A DNA stretch of 64,000 nt from Bog-532 sp963742875 (GCA_963742875.1 CAVUNO010000002.1:215193-279192), one strand, 5' to 3'; positions 54,781 through 64,000 are shown, counted from the stretch's first letter. A program made the numbers and translations. Notes: a model not told the origin generated them from the letters alone.

Positions 54781-56652
54781 TCAGCTCCCGTGCTCCCGCG
54801 CCTGGCCGGGACCGGCCGCCGCTACCGGGTCGGGGCGGGCTGCTCGTTCCTGGGTCTGGGCGATGGCCCAGGCGGCGTTGATCAAGCCGATGTGGCTGAA
54901 CGCCTGCGGGAAGTTGCCGATCATCTCGGCGCTGCCCGCGTCGATCTCCTCGGCCAGCAGGCCCACGTCATTGATCGCCGCCACTGCCCGCTCGAAGGTC
55001 GCCGTGGCCTGGTCCAGTTCACCTGCAAGGGCCTGCGCGTGCGCCAGCCAGAAGGTGCAGAGCAGGAAGGTTCCCTCTTCTCCTGTCAGGCCGTCGTGGG
55101 CCAGGTAACGGTAGACCAGGCCGTGCTCGTCGGTCAGCCGGGCGGCGGTCGCGTCGATGGTCGCCTTCATGCGCGGGTCATCTGCGGGCAGGAAGCCGGT
55201 GATCGCCAGCATCAGGTTGGAGGCGTCCAGGTCCTCGCCGCCGAAGGCCTGGGTGAAGGCGCCAGCCTGCTCGCTCCAGCCGTGCTCAAGGATCGCGGTA
55301 TGGATCTCGTCGCGGGCGGCGGTCCAGTCCGCGACCCGGCGCTGCGCGCCGAGCTGGGGAGCCAGGGCGATCGCGCGGTCAAGCGCTACCCAGCACATCA
55401 GCTTGGAGTACAGAAAGTCCCGCGGCTCGCCGCGGATTTCCCAGATGCCCTGGTCCTTCTCCTTCCAGAGGCTGGCGGCGGTGTCCGCCGCGGCAACCAG
55501 GAACTGCTGCGTGACCGGGTCGAGCTCACCGAGCTGCTGGACCAGCCGCTGGGCGGCACCGAGCAGCTCGCCGTACACGTCAAGCTGACGCTGGCTCCAG
55601 GCGCCGTTGCCGACCCGCACAGGTCGGCTGTCCCGCCAGCCGACCAGGTGCGGCAGTTCCCGCTCGGAAAGGTCGCGCTCGCCCCCGATCCCGAACATGA
55701 TCTGCAGGTCCATCGCGCGCTGGAGCTGGGATGCCGCGGCGTCGGCCAGGAACGCGAAGAACTTGTTGGCCTCGTCGGGGCAGGCCGCCACCCACAATGC
55801 CTCCATGGTCAGGCTGGCGTCGCGGACCCAGGTTTAGCGGTAGTCCCAGTTGCGCTCGCCGCCGACGGTCTCCGGCAGTGAGGTCGTGGGGGCGGCCACG
55901 ATGGCGCCGGTCGGCTGGAAGGTGAGCCCCTGCAGCACCCGGCCAGAATGGTGGACCAGGTCGCGCCATGGCCCCTCGTAAGTCTGGTGGATAGCCGACC
56001 AGGACCGCCATCCCTCCAGGGTGTCTTCTAGCCGGGCGGTGATCTCAGCGGCATCCCAGGCGGCCAGCGGCGGCTCGGACATCTGGCCGTGCTGCAGCGC
56101 GAAGCTGACCGTCTGGCCGGCCACCACATGGAAACGCGCACGGCCACTGGCCCCGTCTACCCGGAAGCCGGCCTGCGCGGACAGCAGCAGCCGGTCGGCG
56201 CCGCCCCGCGCGGAAAGGCCACCCGGCACCGCCTCCAGGATCGGGTGGATCAGGCCGTATTCGGGACGCGGAGCGTAACTGACCTCGACCTCCAGCTCGC
56301 CGCTGGTGCAGGCGAGGCGGCGCAGCAAGACCCCCGGCGACCCGGCGCCCAGGTCGTGACCGCGGTCGTTGCGACCGACCGCCATGGCGTCGGTCAGCAC
56401 CCCGGTACCTGTCGCAGTCCGGAAGGTGGTTTGCAGCGCCATGGTCTGGTCCACGTATGCGCGGCTGGCCTCGAAGTCACCAGCGGGCCGGATCGTGAAG
56501 TGCCCGCCGTCAGGGTCAAGGATCCGTGCGAACACGGACGGCGCGTCGAAACGCGGGAAACATAGCCAGTCCACCGAACCCTCGCGGCTGACCAGCGCCG
56601 CCGAACGGCAGTCAGACAGAAGAGCGTAATCGCCGATCGGCAAGCCGTTCAT
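54781..56652 (-). CDS. GH15 glycosidase (glucoamylase/trehalase-like) with an in-frame stop
   Basis: 623 residues if read through. N-terminal GLPIGDYALLSDCRSAALVS, SVDWLCFPRFDAPSVFARIL and the (alpha/alpha)6 catalytic domain from about residue 240. At the conserved GGERNWDYR-Y-TWVRDAS site the tyrosine codon is TAA (55837-55839), so translation would stop at codon 271; all downstream sequence (EANKFFAFL, GIGGERDLSERELPHLVGWR, GTFLLCTFWLAHAQALAGEL, QAFSHIGLINAAWAI) is intact. A single TAC to TAA change explains it. Start ATG 56652 with AAGGAAAGGA. The family degrades alpha-glucans or trehalose; this copy is probably inactive or mis-sequenced. Confidence 0.88.
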
Positions 56653-57850
56653 CGTGGTTCCTTTCCTTGGAGTTAAAGACCGCGCGCCAGGAACCTCGCC
56701 CGTCGGGGTGCTGACCTCCGTTATGTGCAGGCCGGCGGCGCGCGCCTCGGCGGCGGTATGGCCGACCGCGCACACCTGCGGGTCAGTGAAGGTCACGCGG
56801 GGAACGATGCCGTGGGAGGCCACATCTGCCACTTCCGCGCCCAGAATCGCTGCGGCGGCGATGCGCCCGTGGTACTTCCCCATGTGGGTGAGGGGCGCGA
56901 GCCCGTTGCAGTCGCCGATCGCATACAGCCACCCCCCGGGAACGCCGACCGCCCCGCAGCTGCCCATCCACCAGAACCGGGCGCCCGGGCTCAAGCCCAG
57001 CACGCTCCAGGCCGATGCCGGCGGTGGCCGGCCTGCGGCCCACCGCCACCAGGATCTCATCGCCGGTGAACTCACGCCCGTCCGCCACATTCGCCACGAC
57101 CGGGCCACCGCTGCCCAAGCGGCGGGCAGCGGTCATGCGAACCCCGGTCACCACGGTGATGCCCTCGGCCTCGAAAGCGGCCCGCAGCTCCTCGCCGGCG
57201 AACGGCTCTTCACGCGCGAGCAGCCGCTCCGCGCCCTCGAGCACGACGACGTTCTCGGAACCCAGGCGCTTGAACGCCTGCGCCATTTCGGCGCCGATGG
57301 CGCCGCCGCCCAGCACCAGCAATCGCCTGGGGAGCTCCTTGGCACTGGTGATCGTCCGGTTGTCCCAGGGGCCGGCCTCGCGCAGACCAGGGATCGGGGG
57401 AATGAGCGGGCTCGTGCCAGTGGCCAGCACTACGGCACGGGCCGCACTGAGCCGCCGGGTGGTGCCGTCGGCGGCCTCGACCTCGACGACCCGCTCCCCG
57501 GCCAGGCGGCCGGTGCCGCGGACAAGGTCAATACCCTTGCTCTCCAGCCACGACAGCTGTCCGTCGTCCCGCCAGTGAGAGGTCATGTAGTCGCGCTGTG
57601 CGAACGCGGCTGCGCTGTCCAGGTGGCCGGTTACGGCCTGGGCGGCCCCTGGCGCACGCCGAGCCGCGGCCAGCACGTCGCCCGGCCGGATAAGCGTCTT
57701 AGAAGGGATGCAGCCCCAGTAGGAGCACTCGCCACCGACCAGCTCTCGCTCCACGATGGCGGCGCTGAGGCCGCCATCGGCCAGCCGACCAGCGACGTGC
57801 TCACCCGCCGGGCCTGCGCCGATCACCACCACGTCGTATGAGTCGGTCAC
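56653..57850 (-). pseudogene. Pyridine nucleotide-disulfide oxidoreductase, frameshifted and 3'-truncated
   Basis: FAD-dependent reductase of the mercuric reductase/dihydrolipoamide dehydrogenase group. DVVVIGAGPAGEHVAGRL binds FAD; GGECSYWGCIPSKTLIRP carries the redox-active cysteine pair (C-x4-C); LLVLGGGAIGAEMAQAFKRL binds NAD(P)H. An extra G in the run at 56952-56955 shifts the frame before VGVPGGWLYAIGDCNGLAPL. After ITEVSTPTGEVPGARSL the dimerisation domain (about 80 residues) is absent, and the frame runs directly into the GH15 gene. Start GTG 57850 with GGAGGAGGG. Likely nonfunctional. Confidence 0.82.
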
Positions 57851-57921
57851 GAGGGGCCCTCCTCCGTATCGCGTCGTTGGTCATGGCATCCTTGCTGAAG
57901 GAGTCTCAGCAGCCACGAATG

Positions 57922-57967
57922 TGTTACAGCCGCGGCGGCGCAGGCACCGGGCGAACGCTGTAACAGC
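57922..57967. promoter_or_regulatory. Paired GCTGTWACAGC-type palindromes
   Basis: TGTTACAGC (57922-57930) and GCTGTAACAGC (57957-57967) form an inverted pair with a centre spacing of about 35 bases, in the upstream region of the disulfide reductase (start 57850). The second box is itself an 11-bp palindrome. This is the expected form of an operator for a dimeric repressor; which one is unknown. Confidence 0.5.
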
Positions 57968-58093
57968 GGCGGCCGCCGCCGAGACTGCGGCGTAGGACGG
58001 CCCACTCGCGGTCGACCCCGGGGATCTGCCACCCGCTGACGCGCGGCCTATGGTGCGGCTCGACATGATCGCCAGCATCGGCGGCGGGCTCGC

Positions 58094-58915
58094 TCACTCA
58101 GATGACCAGGTTGTCTCGAATGACGGATACAGCGTGAGGCCACCGTCGACAAACAGCGACTGGCCGGTGATGTACGCCGACTCATCGGAGCACAGGAACG
58201 CGGCCACCGCTGCCATCTCCTCGGCGCCGCCCGCCCGCCGCATGGGGATGTGGCTTTCCACCATGCGCCGCTTGACTGGGTCGTCAATCCACGACCTATT
58301 GATGGACGTCACGGTCGCGCCTGGGCCAATGCTGTTGACCCGTATTCCCCGTGCCGCGTATTCCAGGGCGAGCGACCGGGTGAGGTTTTGCATGCCGCCC
58401 TTCGACACCGAGTAGCCAAGGAACCGCGGCTTCGGGATCACCTGATGCACGCTGGACACGTTGATGATCACGCCAGGCCGCTCCGCGGCCAGGAAGCTGC
58501 GCAGCGCCGAGCGGGCGCACAGGAACGCGCCACGGAGGTTGACCGCGAGGACTTTGTCGAAGTCCGCGGTGGACAGTTCATGCGAGTCCTCAGCTACCTG
58601 GATGCCAGCGTTATTGATCAGGATGTCCAGCCGCCCATACTCGCTGAGCACCCGGTCGAACATCTGATCCACGGCCTGCTCGTCGGAGACGTCCGCGGCG
58701 ACCAGAATCGGTCGGCCACCCGCCTCCGACATCTTCTTCATGCAGATCTCGACGCCGTGCTCGATCGCTTCCCTGGTGGAGATCGCGCCTTCCGGCCGGC
58801 CTACGTAGTTGATCGCGACGTTGGCGCCCTCCTCCCCCAAGCGGATGGCGATCGCCTGGCCGATTCCCGAGCTGCCGCCGGTGACGAGAGCAACCTTGTC
58901 CTGCAAACCCTTCAT
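58094..58915 (-). CDS. Short-chain dehydrogenase (glucose/alcohol dehydrogenase type)
   Basis: 273 residues. Classical SDR: TGGSSGIGQAIAI (cofactor), LINNAGIQVAED, INVSSVHQV with the catalytic Ser, and YSVSKGGMQN with the catalytic Tyr and Lys, ending GQSLFVDGGLTLYPSF. The insertion VGRPEGAISTREAIEHGVEI after the second strand and the EIPxP-like QVIPKPRF segment resemble the glucose 1-dehydrogenase group. Start ATG 58915 with AGGAGAAAACC upstream. Divergent from the sigma-factor operon. Confidence 0.92.
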   Translation of the reverse strand: MKGLQDKVALVTGGSSGIGQAIAIRLGEEGANVAINYVGRPEGAISTREAIEHGVEICMKKMSEAGGRPILVAADVSDEQAVDQMFDRVLSEYGRLDILINNAGIQVAEDSHELSTADFDKVLAVNLRGAFLCARSALRSFLAAERPGVIINVSSVHQVIPKPRFLGYSVSKGGMQNLTRSLALEYAARGIRVNSIGPGATVTSINRSWIDDPVKRRMVESHIPMRRAGGAEEMAAVAAFLCSDESAYITGQSLFVDGGLTLYPSFETTWSSE

Positions 58916-59174
58916 GGTTTTCTCCTCGTGGGGCTGGTTGTGGCGTGGCGAGAACCCGCGCTCGCCTGGGCCGGCGCGGAGCCGGCGCTGTTGGTTATGG
59001 CGGTCATGCCTGTTCCGTCCCGCCTGGCCCGCAAGCGTTACGAAGCAGGCACGGCAGCGGTTCGGCCGGGGTCGGCGCCCTGCTTCTCATCCGGATGAGA
59101 AGGGGTGAGGGGGGAGGCGGATCGCCGGGCGCCGGGATGAGGCTGCAGTCAGCCGAATCCAGGAGGCGACCACG
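58916..59174. other. Divergent promoter region of SDR and sigma operons
   Basis: About 260 bases with no gene. CCGGATGAGAAGGGGTGAGGG lies shortly before the sigma gene and AGGAGGCGACC is its ribosome site. I could not define promoter boxes. Confidence 0.35.
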
Positions 59175-59837
59175 ATGCCACAGGTTAGTTACGGCGAAGC
59201 CGCGCAGGCCGATGAGGGCACCCGCGCCGATATAGACCTTGTCACGCAGCTGCAGGCGGGTGATGAATCGGCGATGGCCCAGCTGGTGGATCAGTGGTCG
59301 CCGGCCATGCTCCGCGTCGCGAGGTCGTTCGTTGACAGCCGGCAATCCGCGGAGGACGTCGTCCAGGACGCCTGGCTCGGGATGCTGAGCGGCCTGGCGA
59401 GGTTTGAAGGCCGGTCTTCGCTGCGCACATGGACGTTCTCGATCCTGGTCAACCAGGCCAGGAGCCGAGGCGCCCGTGAGGCCAGGACAGTCCCCCAGTC
59501 GCCGCTGGACCCCCGGGGAGGACCGGCCGCGGATGACTTGTTTGCCGGTCCCGGTGGTGAACAGGCCTGGAACTGGTCCTCCATCGATGCCCCGTCCCGG
59601 TGGGACACCGCCCCGGAAAACGTGGTGCTGTCCAAGGACGTCCTGCGCCAGCTTGACCGGGCCCTTTCGGCGTTGCCGCCCCAACAGCGCAGAGTGGTTA
59701 CCATGCGTGACGTCTGTGGCATGGCGGCTGAGGAGGTCTGCGCGGCCCTGAACATCTCCCCCCAGAATCAGCGGGTCTTGCTGCACCGCGCCCGTGCCAT
59801 CCTGCGCGCGGGCCTGGCTGAGTACTACCGTGGATGA
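59175..59837 (+). CDS. ECF-type sigma-70 factor
   Basis: 220 residues. Region 2: DESAMAQLVDQWSPAMLRVA, SAEDVVQDAWLGMLSGLARF; region 4: LSALPPQQRRVVTMRDVCGM with the helix-turn-helix AAEEVCAALNISPQNQRVLLHRAR. A 50-residue linker between them is longer than usual (PRGGPAADDLFAGPGGEQA). No anti-sigma factor gene is adjacent; an SDR and an amino acid permease follow. Start ATG 59175 with AGGAGG. Confidence 0.93.
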   Translation: MPQVSYGEAAQADEGTRADIDLVTQLQAGDESAMAQLVDQWSPAMLRVARSFVDSRQSAEDVVQDAWLGMLSGLARFEGRSSLRTWTFSILVNQARSRGAREARTVPQSPLDPRGGPAADDLFAGPGGEQAWNWSSIDAPSRWDTAPENVVLSKDVLRQLDRALSALPPQQRRVVTMRDVCGMAAEEVCAALNISPQNQRVLLHRARAILRAGLAEYYRG

Positions 59838-59899
59838 CCCGTGCCTCCGGCGGAACCGGCCAAGGGCTGGAGGACGGGGGCAGCCAGGAAGGGGAACGC

Positions 59900-60640
59900 A
59901 TGGCTGCTGACCTATCCGGGTGCACCGCACTGGTCACAGGCGCTGCCTCAGGCATCGGCCAGGCCAGCGCCGTCGCCTTCGCCACGGCCGGAGCGTCCGT
60001 GGCGCTTGTGGATATCGACGCCGACGGTCTCGCGGACACCGCGGCCGCCGTCAGGGCGCGGGGGCCGCGCGCCGAGGTACTCGTAGCAGACGTCACAGAC
60101 CTCCAGGAGGTGACCGAGGCCATCGGGCGTGCGGTGGAGATCTTTGGCAGGCTCGACGCGGCGCACAACAACGCCGGCGTGCCCGGGCCGTACGTTCCCC
60201 TGGATGAGTACGGGGAGGAGGACTTCATGCGCGTCCTCCAGGTTGACCTGGCCGGCGTCTGGCGGTGTATGCGAGCCGAGGTCAGGCACATGCGGGCCCA
60301 GCGGTCGGGCGCCATTGTCAACACGTCCTCTATGCTTGGCGCTGCCGCGATGCCCGACAATGGCGCGTACGTCGCCGCCAAGCACGGTGTGCACGGCCTG
60401 ACCCGCGCGGCGGCGCTCGAACTCGGCGGCACAGGCATCCGTGTCAACGCCATCGCCCCCGGCGTGACCCGGACGGGCATGACCTCGGCGGTCAGCGATG
60501 AGCTGCTCCGCATGGTGCCGCTGGGCCGCATCGCGGAGCCGGAGGAGATCGCCGCGGCCGTGGTGTGGCTGTGCTCGCCCGAGGCCTCCTACATCACGGG
60601 GTCTGTGCTGGTCGCCGACGGTGGCTGGCTCGCCGGGTGA
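59900..60640 (+). CDS. Short-chain dehydrogenase/reductase
   Basis: 246 residues. TGAASGIGQASAVAFA cofactor motif, LVDIDADGL giving NAD preference (Asp after the second strand), HNNAGVPGPY, VNTSSMLGAAA (Ser), YVAAKHGVHG (Tyr, Lys) and ITGSVLVADGGW. The start is ATG 59900 with GGAAGGGGA; an ATG at 59834 overlaps the sigma stop but has no better site. It is second in an operon led by the sigma factor. Confidence 0.92.
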   Translation: MAADLSGCTALVTGAASGIGQASAVAFATAGASVALVDIDADGLADTAAAVRARGPRAEVLVADVTDLQEVTEAIGRAVEIFGRLDAAHNNAGVPGPYVPLDEYGEEDFMRVLQVDLAGVWRCMRAEVRHMRAQRSGAIVNTSSMLGAAAMPDNGAYVAAKHGVHGLTRAAALELGGTGIRVNAIAPGVTRTGMTSAVSDELLRMVPLGRIAEPEEIAAAVVWLCSPEASYITGSVLVADGGWLAG

Positions 60641-60665
60641 AGGTAGCGGGGGAACGGAGACGCCC

Positions 60666-62114
60666 GTGACAGACCGAGGCAGCAGCGCCCAGGCGCTGCC
60701 GGTCGGGCCTGCCGGCAAGCCGGCGCTGCGCCGTGAGCTTCGGTTCATGGAGACGGCCTCGGTCTCGATCGGGGTCATGGCACCCACTCTGGCGATGTCG
60801 GTCACCGGGGTGGCCGCAGCCGCCGCGCTGGGGAGAGCGGCACCGCTGGCCTTCGCCGTCGCCGCCCTGGGCGTTGGACTCGTGGCCTACGGGTTCATCC
60901 GGCTGGCTGGCGAGTTCAGCCACGCCGGGTCGGTCTACGCCTTTGTCGGCAAGACGCTCGGCCCGCGGCCAGGGTTTCTCGCTGGATGGGCGCTGCTTGG
61001 TACCTACCTGGTGTTTCCGCCGGTATCCATCATGGGAGTCGCCGTCTTCGGGCGGGCCTTCCTAGACGCTGCCGGGCTGGCCCATGATGCCGACTGGTAC
61101 CCGCTCGCGCTGGCCGCGTGGGCGGTCATCTGGGTGCTTGCGGCCCGCGGGGTCCGGCCGACGACGCGGTCGCTTCTGGTGTTCGAGGTCGTGTCCGTCT
61201 GCCTCATTCTCGTGCTCATGGGCGTGATCTACTGGCGTCTGATCGCCGGTACAGCCCCTGGCGGCCAAACCCTGTCCGGCGAGGTCTTTGTTCTCCCGCC
61301 CGGCGTGGGCGTTTCCGCCTTGGCGCTGGCCGCCACGGCAGGCTTTCTCGCGTTCGCCGGCTTTGAGTCGGCGGGCTCGCTGGGTGAGGAGTCCCTGGTG
61401 CCGACGCGGATGATCCCGCGCGCCATCATCACCGCGGTCGCCTTTGGCGCCGTCTTCTACGTGGCCTGTGTCGTCGCCCAAACGCTGGGGTTTGGTACCG
61501 GTGCGGCCGGCGTGTCCGCTTTCCGGCATTCTCAGGCACCGCTGGGTGAGCTTGCCCAACGATACGTGGGCAACACCCTGGCCACCTTGCTCGATCTTGG
61601 TGCCGTGCTCAGCGCGCTTGGCGCCGGGCTGGGCGGGGTGATCGTCGCGGCTCGCATGATGTTCGCCTTCGGGCGAGATGGCCTGGCCTACCGTCGCCTC
61701 AGCGGCGTGTCGGCGGCGACCGGCGTGCCGCAGCGGGCGCTGGCGCTGGAGATGCTCACCGGTCTGGCCCTGCTCACGGCCTTCAGGCTGGCGGGAACCT
61801 CGGCCCTCAACGTGTTTTTCTACCTTGCGACCATCGGGACGCTGTCGCTGCTCGTCATGTACGTGCTCACCAACGTGGCCGCCGCCCACCATCTCGGCCG
61901 ACGATCGTTCTGGCAGGTCGTGGCTCCGGTCGGCGGCGTGCTCATCGCCGGGTTCGTGCTGTATCACAATGTCTGGCCGGTACCTCCGGAGCCGTATGAG
62001 TTCTTCCCCTACCTGGTGCTGGGATGGCTCCTCGCCGGACTGATCATCACCGCCGTGCTTCCTGGTTTCTCCGCGAAGGTGGACGACGGGCTAGAGAGTG
62101 CCGCTGCTAAATAA
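60666..62114 (+). CDS. APC-family amino acid permease
   Basis: 482 residues with about 12 membrane segments. N-terminal RRELRFMETASVSIGVMAPTL is the conserved TM1 entry; ALVAYGFIRLAGEFSHAGSVYAFVGK-like TM3, GFLAFAGFESAGSLGEES in TM6 (the substrate-site Phe/Gly), and FGRDGLAYR after TM8 are typical. GTG 60666 with GGAG upstream is 25 bases after the SDR stop, so it belongs to the sigma-SDR operon. Substrate: an amino acid or polyamine, not resolvable. Its 3' end overlaps the convergent regulator by 8 bases. Confidence 0.9.
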   Translation: MTDRGSSAQALPVGPAGKPALRRELRFMETASVSIGVMAPTLAMSVTGVAAAAALGRAAPLAFAVAALGVGLVAYGFIRLAGEFSHAGSVYAFVGKTLGPRPGFLAGWALLGTYLVFPPVSIMGVAVFGRAFLDAAGLAHDADWYPLALAAWAVIWVLAARGVRPTTRSLLVFEVVSVCLILVLMGVIYWRLIAGTAPGGQTLSGEVFVLPPGVGVSALALAATAGFLAFAGFESAGSLGEESLVPTRMIPRAIITAVAFGAVFYVACVVAQTLGFGTGAAGVSAFRHSQAPLGELAQRYVGNTLATLLDLGAVLSALGAGLGGVIVAARMMFAFGRDGLAYRRLSGVSAATGVPQRALALEMLTGLALLTAFRLAGTSALNVFFYLATIGTLSLLVMYVLTNVAAAHHLGRRSFWQVVAPVGGVLIAGFVLYHNVWPVPPEPYEFFPYLVLGWLLAGLIITAVLPGFSAKVDDGLESAAAK

Positions 62115-64000
62115 GACCGCGTTCCCGGGCGCGGATCACGGCTTCCCCTCGGGACTCCGCGCCGAGCTTGCGGTAGATGGCGCGCAGATGGGTCTTCAGC
62201 GTGCTGGGAGCGACGAACAACGCTGACGCCAGCTCACGCTGCGGAGTCGGCGCGGGCAGCAGCCGGAGGATCGCGAGCTCTCTGTCGGTCAGCGGCTCGA
62301 TCAATCCCTCCTGGCGGGTGCGCGCCGCCTCGGCACGTTGTTCGCGGGCCAGCCAGGCGGTCACCACCGGCCCAGGGTCGGGACAGTGCCGCACAATGCC
62401 GCGCGCCTCCCCCACCAGCGCACCCGGATCGCTACCGTCCTCTTCGCAAGCTGCAGGCATTGCGTCGAGATCGCGCGGGGCAGCGGCCGGCGGCGAGGTC
62501 CTGAAGACCGAAGACGCGGTGAGCAGCGCCGCGGCGAGCTCCACCCGGCCAGCGCCGCGGCGGCCCAGTTCCACCGCCGCCACCGCGGCTTGTTCTGCGC
62601 TAGCCCAATCCCCGCGCTGGGCGGCCAGGCGGGCCACGGCCAGGGCCGGGAACATGGCCACGAAGTGCGAGTCGCTGAGCGTCTGGCCGACAGCGGACTG
62701 CGCGTCGAGCACCAGCGAGTCCGCGAGCAGGAGGTCGCCGCGGTTCACGGCCAGGAGCGCCAGGCAGCCCTCAGCGTAGATGTAGGCCAGGCGGTTACCG
62801 TCGCCTTCGGCCCGCCGGGCCGCCTCAGCGACCAGTTCCCCGGCCCGGTCAGCGTCTCCCAGCCACATCGACGAGATGCCCTGAACGAGCCGGTGGACGG
62901 TCGCCACGAACGGGTCATCGGCACTCGGGGAGATCTCCTGCAGTCGGCCCGCCGCACTTCCCACATCTCCCGTCTTGTACATGTGCAGCGCGCGCAGCAC
63001 TATCAGGTGGGTATCGGCTGGGCCCGAGGCCTCAGCGGCATCAAGCGCGGCTCCCACTTCCTCCAGCCGGCCCCGGTCGAGAGCTATCCAGACCCGCGCC
63101 GCCGAGAGAGACGCGTCCCCGGCAACGAGTTCGGCAGGCAGCGCGTCGAGCCACCTGCGTACCGTCTCCAGCTGCCCAGCGTTGAAATGCTGGCGCCAGT
63201 GCGCCGACACTAGCCGTCCGCTGAGCGAATCGTCACCCGAGGCGATCGCATGGCCGATCGCCTCGGCCGCGTCATCGTTGCCCTCGTACCAATCGGCCGC
63301 GCGTTTATGCAGCGCGGAAGGCTGCTCCGGTGCCGTGCGGGCAAGCTCATGCCGCAGCAGGCCGCCAAAGAGGTGGTGATACCGGAACCAGCGCCGCTCA
63401 TCGTCCAGCGGGATCAGGAACAGGTTGGCGCGATGGATTTCGCTGATCAGCTCGGCCCCGTCGGCCCGTCCCGTGAGCGCGTCGCACAGCGGTGCACACA
63501 TCCGGTTGAGAACCGAGGTCACCAGCAGGAACTCACGTACTCGCGGAGGCTGGCTGACCAGCACCTCCTCGCCGAGATAGTTAACGATGTGCCAGTCTGC
63601 GCCCGTGAAACGCTCGATGAACGCTGACGGATCGGCCCGGTCCCGTAGGCGCAGTGCCGCGAGTTGCAGACCCGCCGCCCATCCTTCGGTCCGCGCCAGC
63701 AGTCTGCGCACGTCCCGCTCGGGCAATCCCGTCCCGAGCCGGTCGCCGACGAATTCCCGTGCCTCGTCGAAGCTGAACCGAAGATCTTCGGCCCGCAATT
63801 CGGCGAGGTCCCCCCGCACTCTCAACCGGCTTAGCTGCAGCGGCGGGTCGGCTCGCGTGATAAGCACGAGGTGCAGCTGAGACGGCCCCCGGTCTAGCAG
63901 CGTCGCTACCGACGCGTGCACCCGCGCGCTGGTGACCAGGTGATAGTCGTCCAGCACGAGCACCAGGGGAGCATCAGAAAACGTCAGCTCGTTGATGAAT
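62107..64000 (-). CDS. LAL/MalT-type LuxR regulator, N-terminus beyond the window
   Basis: At least 631 residues; the frame stays open to the right edge. AAA-like STAND ATPase: Walker B VLVLDDYHLV, then LITRADPPLQLSRLRVRGDL, LARTEGWAAGLQLAALRLRD and the winged-helix YLGEEVLVSQPPRVREFLL; a long TPR-like helical middle; and a C-terminal LuxR HTH, LTDRELAILRLL with LASALFVAPSTLKTHLRAIY. The Walker A motif must lie past 64000. Such regulators sense a metabolite through the TPR region. It is convergent with the APC permease. Confidence 0.92.
   Translation of the reverse strand, partial: FINELTFSDAPLVLVLDDYHLVTSARVHASVATLLDRGPSQLHLVLITRADPPLQLSRLRVRGDLAELRAEDLRFSFDEAREFVGDRLGTGLPERDVRRLLARTEGWAAGLQLAALRLRDRADPSAFIERFTGADWHIVNYLGEEVLVSQPPRVREFLLVTSVLNRMCAPLCDALTGRADGAELISEIHRANLFLIPLDDERRWFRYHHLFGGLLRHELARTAPEQPSALHKRAADWYEGNDDAAEAIGHAIASGDDSLSGRLVSAHWRQHFNAGQLETVRRWLDALPAELVAGDASLSAARVWIALDRGRLEEVGAALDAAEASGPADTHLIVLRALHMYKTGDVGSAAGRLQEISPSADDPFVATVHRLVQGISSMWLGDADRAGELVAEAARRAEGDGNRLAYIYAEGCLALLAVNRGDLLLADSLVLDAQSAVGQTLSDSHFVAMFPALAVARLAAQRGDWASAEQAAVAAVELGRRGAGRVELAAALLTASSVFRTSPPAAAPRDLDAMPAACEEDGSDPGALVGEARGIVRHCPDPGPVVTAWLAREQRAEAARTRQEGLIEPLTDRELAILRLLPAPTPQRELASALFVAPSTLKTHLRAIYRKLGAESRGEAVIRARERGLI

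Noticed and set aside
55837..55839. Recoded stop (unusual amino acid) in GH15
   Set aside because: TAA is not known to be recoded in actinomycetes, and the site is a plain Tyr codon one base away.

Overview
The window is 64 kb of very GC-rich DNA with dense genes on both strands. GTG starts are common, and a WhiB-type iron-sulfur regulator lies at 10183-10455. Together these point to a high-GC soil actinomycete, perhaps near Streptosporangiales or Streptomycetales; I cannot name the genus. I see no rRNA, tRNA or CRISPR array.

Layout. 1-6.1 kb: two related MFS transporters (one frameshifted) around an NAD(P)-dependent dehydrogenase and an aldo/keto reductase, plus two gene remnants. 6.1-11.8 kb: a haem and peroxide block, all on the minus strand (hemC, whiB-like, aquaporin, catalase, hemA). 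11.9-17.2 kb: an HD-domain protein, a small unknown protein behind a 34-bp tandem repeat, a DUF2254 membrane protein, an NmrA-type reductase and adenosine deaminase. 17.5-20.2 kb: a small unknown protein, then class I fructose-bisphosphatase and phosphoribulokinase in tandem (Calvin-cycle genes; no RuBisCO here). 20.2-27.8 kb: a YdjM-like membrane protein, acyl-CoA ligase, MscS channel with a coupled single-TM protein, a SnoaL-like protein, and a broken polyol operon (xylulokinase and a mannitol dehydrogenase stub).

27.8-30.3 kb holds the most interesting locus: a small protein made of four 25-residue Gly/Asp/Ala repeats, followed in the same operon by a JmjC/cupin oxygenase with an intact metal triad and a sucraseferredoxin-like [2Fe-2S] protein. 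This looks like a candidate peptide-modification (RiPP-like) cassette. 30.4-45.5 kb is a nucleoside salvage island: deoA, cdd, a BmpA-type nucleoside ABC transporter, purine nucleoside phosphorylase, and psuG with a PfkB kinase. It is interrupted by a 4.1-kb segment flanked by 29-bp inverted repeats that carries a BBE-like oxidase and an IS1380 transposase. 45.6-50.3 kb: HAD protein, diacylglycerol-kinase-like protein, DHA2 MFS pump and lipA. 50.2-54.3 kb: a decayed mobile region (serine recombinase, IS256 transposase, IS1380 scrap). 54.5-64 kb: GH15 glycosidase with a nonsense codon, truncated flavin disulfide reductase, two SDRs, an ECF sigma factor, an APC permease and a LAL-type LuxR regulator that runs off the window.

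At least ten otherwise well-conserved genes carry single-base frameshifts, mostly in short G/C runs. Either the assembly has indel errors or several genes are decaying; I annotate the joined genes and flag each break.
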